A stretch of DNA of 20,313 nt from Ettlia oleoabundans (lineage: Eukaryota; Chlorophyta; Chlorophyceae; Chlamydomonadales), in NCBI GenBank assembly GCA_019693395.1, contig JAAMXP010003367.1:1-20313 (forward strand), read 5' to 3'. The notes under the pieces are model-generated. The model was not told the DNA's origin. It ran no database searches and was given only the letters and a program-made list of their open reading frames with translations. Both the position numbers and the translations under genes were made by a program. Of this stretch, positions 18,593 to 20,313 are shown one piece after another. Each line of letters starts with the position of its first letter. Within the stretch, counting starts at the first letter, position 1.

Positions 18593-19538
18593 CGTCATGG
18601 CATGGGGCAGCCTGCACCTGCGGCACCACGCTTCACCCATGCTGGGTGCCAACGGGGCGTTGCACTCAAAAGCAGCGCTTGTAGCGGGCTTGCAAGTGTC
18701 AGCTGGCGGCTGTGCCTGCTGTAAAGCGCCGCAGAAGAGTGATTGGCAAGGAAACATTTAGGGGCTGAGTTGTGGTTTGCAAGATCCTGGAAAGTGGGTT
18801 GTATTTCCCAAAGGAAGCCAGGGGTGCAGCTGCGGCAGAAGCAGCCACGGTAGGAGCTGAAGGGGTAAATAAGGTGTGTCAAGCATGCTGCAATTTCCTT
18901 TCCTAAGCACAGACAGGCAGGCATTGCAATTCAGGGAACGGAATGGGGGTTGCAGATACTTTGACAGCTTGTATTGCTGATAATACCATGAACAGGCACA
19001 GGCGCCAGCTGCGCAGGCAGTGGAAATGTGCTGTGTTGTTTGGCGTGGGGAACGGCTCGCATAGTTTGGGTTAAGCCCTATGAATGACGAGATAGAGCTA
19101 TTGGAAGTCCGTCCGTTCCAGCCAACGTCTTATTTGGCCGGTATGTGGGCAGGTGGAGAAGAATCAGCACCCTGACCTGCCGCACCGCCAGGACTTGGCG
19201 CCCGCCAGCTGGCATGCAATTGTGGCAGGTCCGCAGCCATTGGCGCCCCCAATAGAGCGGCAATCTAGTACCTGAACAGTCAAACGTTCGCAAGACCCCT
19301 TTGCACAGCGCGTGGGGCCATCGGGATCTTCAGGCCGGGGATGCGGCCTTTGGCTCCACTCCCATAGCCCAGCAGTGTCGCCGCCGGTTTTGAATACAAG
19401 CCAGTGAAGCGGCACGGAGCTGCGCCCTGGAGCTCGTCCTCAATGACATGCCCGCGCCACATGTCCGCTGTGGTGGCGATGCTCGTCATTTGTCTTTCGG
19501 GACATGTCTTTGGCTTCCCGGTGCGTTGCTGGTAACTT
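18593..19538. other. 3' flank of protease 1 and upstream region of protease 2
   Basis: There is no supported gene in these 946 bp. The first 130 bp look like a 3' untranslated region ending near a TGTAA at 18720. The rest must contain the promoter of protease 2. No clear resemblance to the divergent promoter of protease 1 was noticed by eye. Confidence 0.5.
18720..18724 (+). terminator. Candidate TGTAA polyadenylation signal, protease 1
   Basis: TGTAA lies 128 nt after the TGA of protease 1 in the context GCCTGCTGTAAAGCG. It is the motif typical of green-algal 3' ends, judged on sequence and spacing alone. Confidence 0.5.
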
Positions 19539-20313
19539 ATGGCCATTCAGCAGCGGTGCCGCGTGGCTCTGAAGGTGGTCAAGCAGCTGGCCAGATCCCT
19601 AGCAGCTCTGTTGCTCTGTGCTCCTGCGCTTACCGCAATACAAACTCAACCACGATGCTGGTTGCAGGTGGGGCCCAAACCCACGAAGCCGCCGGGCGTG
19701 ATTGTCAAACTTAAGAGAGACGCGGCGGGGGTGTCGGCGGCAGGCACCGGCGGCTTGCGCGCAATAGCTCCAGAGCTTAACTTGTACAGTGTTAGCATCA
19801 CAGATGGCAAGACTCCGCAGGCTAAGGCAGCAGAGCTGAGAAACCTCGGGGGTGAGATGGCTGCCGGCTGCTGCAGGTGGATCTGCTGATGGCGATATTC
19901 CCGCTGTCGCTAGCTAGCTGCAAATGCCTCCTCCCCATTGGCTGGAAGTCGCCACCGGCTAGAGCCTGCTGGTTCCTTCAGCAAGCAACCTGGCAGCAGC
20001 AACATCGTCTATTTTGCCTGTTTCTTTGCAAATGCGTGGGGCAAAGATAACGCAAAAGATTCCCCTGGCTAAGTGCTACCCTAGGCAACCACACGCTGGT
20101 TGCTGAACCGAATGGTCAGTTATGCATGTATGATGGCTGACCTGTCGCCTTGGGTTCCCTGCATCTGTTATGATTCCTCACCCCACAGGAGTGGAGTATG
20201 CAGTTCCGGACGAGTGGGTCCGCTTGGCAGTGGGCCGCACCTTGCAGCAAAGCCGGCCGCCGCCGCCCAAGCGGCCTCCGCCGCCGTCGCCGCTGAAGCG
20301 GCCACCGCCGCCG
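19539..20313 (+). CDS. Secreted subtilisin-like serine protease 2 (5' part; runs off the right edge)
   Basis: This is a tandem paralogue of the preceding protease. Exon 1 is 19539-19851 and exon 2 runs from 20189 to the window end; the intron 19852-20188 is GTGAGA...CCACAG. The signal peptide (LARSLAALLLCAPALTA) leads into PGVIVKLKRD, APELNLYSVSITDGK and, across the splice, GVEYAVPDEWVRLAVGR. These align with the pro-region of protease 1 (PGLIVKIKPD, LELNLYRVNITDGK, GVAYAVPDDWVHVAIGR). The visible end is the start of a Pro-rich linker (RPPPPKRPPPPSPLKRPPPP). The catalytic domain is outside. Two differences from protease 1: the intron between signal peptide and pro-region is absent, or has an unrecognised donor (the codons before VGPKP end in an acceptor-like TTGCAG), and the pro-region/linker intron has a normal GT donor. 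Confidence 0.82.

Overview
The window is nuclear DNA of a eukaryote, most likely a chlorophyte green alga of the Chlorophyceae. The genes are split by short GT-AG introns with strong GTGAG-type donors and CAG acceptors. The DNA is GC-rich with heavy GCTGC/CAGCAG use, TGTAA-type polyadenylation signals follow two of the genes, and one family carries a proline-rich (P, K, R) linker of the kind common in algal extracellular proteins. No bacterial operons, RNA genes, CRISPR arrays or transposase genes were found.

Positions 1-10507 (minus strand): a tandem cluster of mTERF-like genes (organelle nucleic-acid-binding helical-repeat proteins) at different stages of decay. In transcription order from the right they are F (exon-3 remnant, 10507-10160), D (9589-7501, exon-1 frameshift), C (6909-4743, intact, 618 aa, three exons), E (exon 3 only, two nonsense codons, 4466-3834), B (start codon, donor and frame lost, exon 3 missing, 2541-1270) and A (797 to beyond the left edge, open as far as seen). 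A recognisable block of about 400 bp precedes each of A-D. Sequence similarity is mosaic between copies, which suggests unequal crossing-over and gene conversion. The region between about 3000 and 3833 has no convincing gene.

Positions 10809-14264 (minus strand): a nine-exon MsrA-like gene (peptide methionine sulfoxide reductase family, 341 aa in the spliced model). It has a long alanine-rich, probably organelle-targeting N-terminus and the GCFWG active-site motif. All nine exons join in frame. A 60-bp tandem duplication in its intron 2 duplicates the splice acceptor and the start of exon 3, so an alternative in-frame isoform of +20 residues is predicted directly before the catalytic cysteine. 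Several introns carry minisatellites.

Positions 14265-14585: a divergent promoter region shared by the MsrA-like gene and the next gene.

Positions 14586-20313 (plus strand): two tandem genes for secreted subtilisin-like (S8) serine proteases. The first is complete (ten exons, 483 aa): signal peptide, pro-region, Pro/Lys/Arg-rich linker, and a catalytic domain with Asp, His, Asn and Ser all visible. The second starts at 19539 and is cut by the right edge inside its linker.

Exon models were built by hand from splice signals, reading phase and comparison between paralogous copies in the window. They have no transcript support. The main dynamic signals are the birth-and-death mTERF array, the duplicated acceptor in the MsrA-like gene, and the protease duplication.
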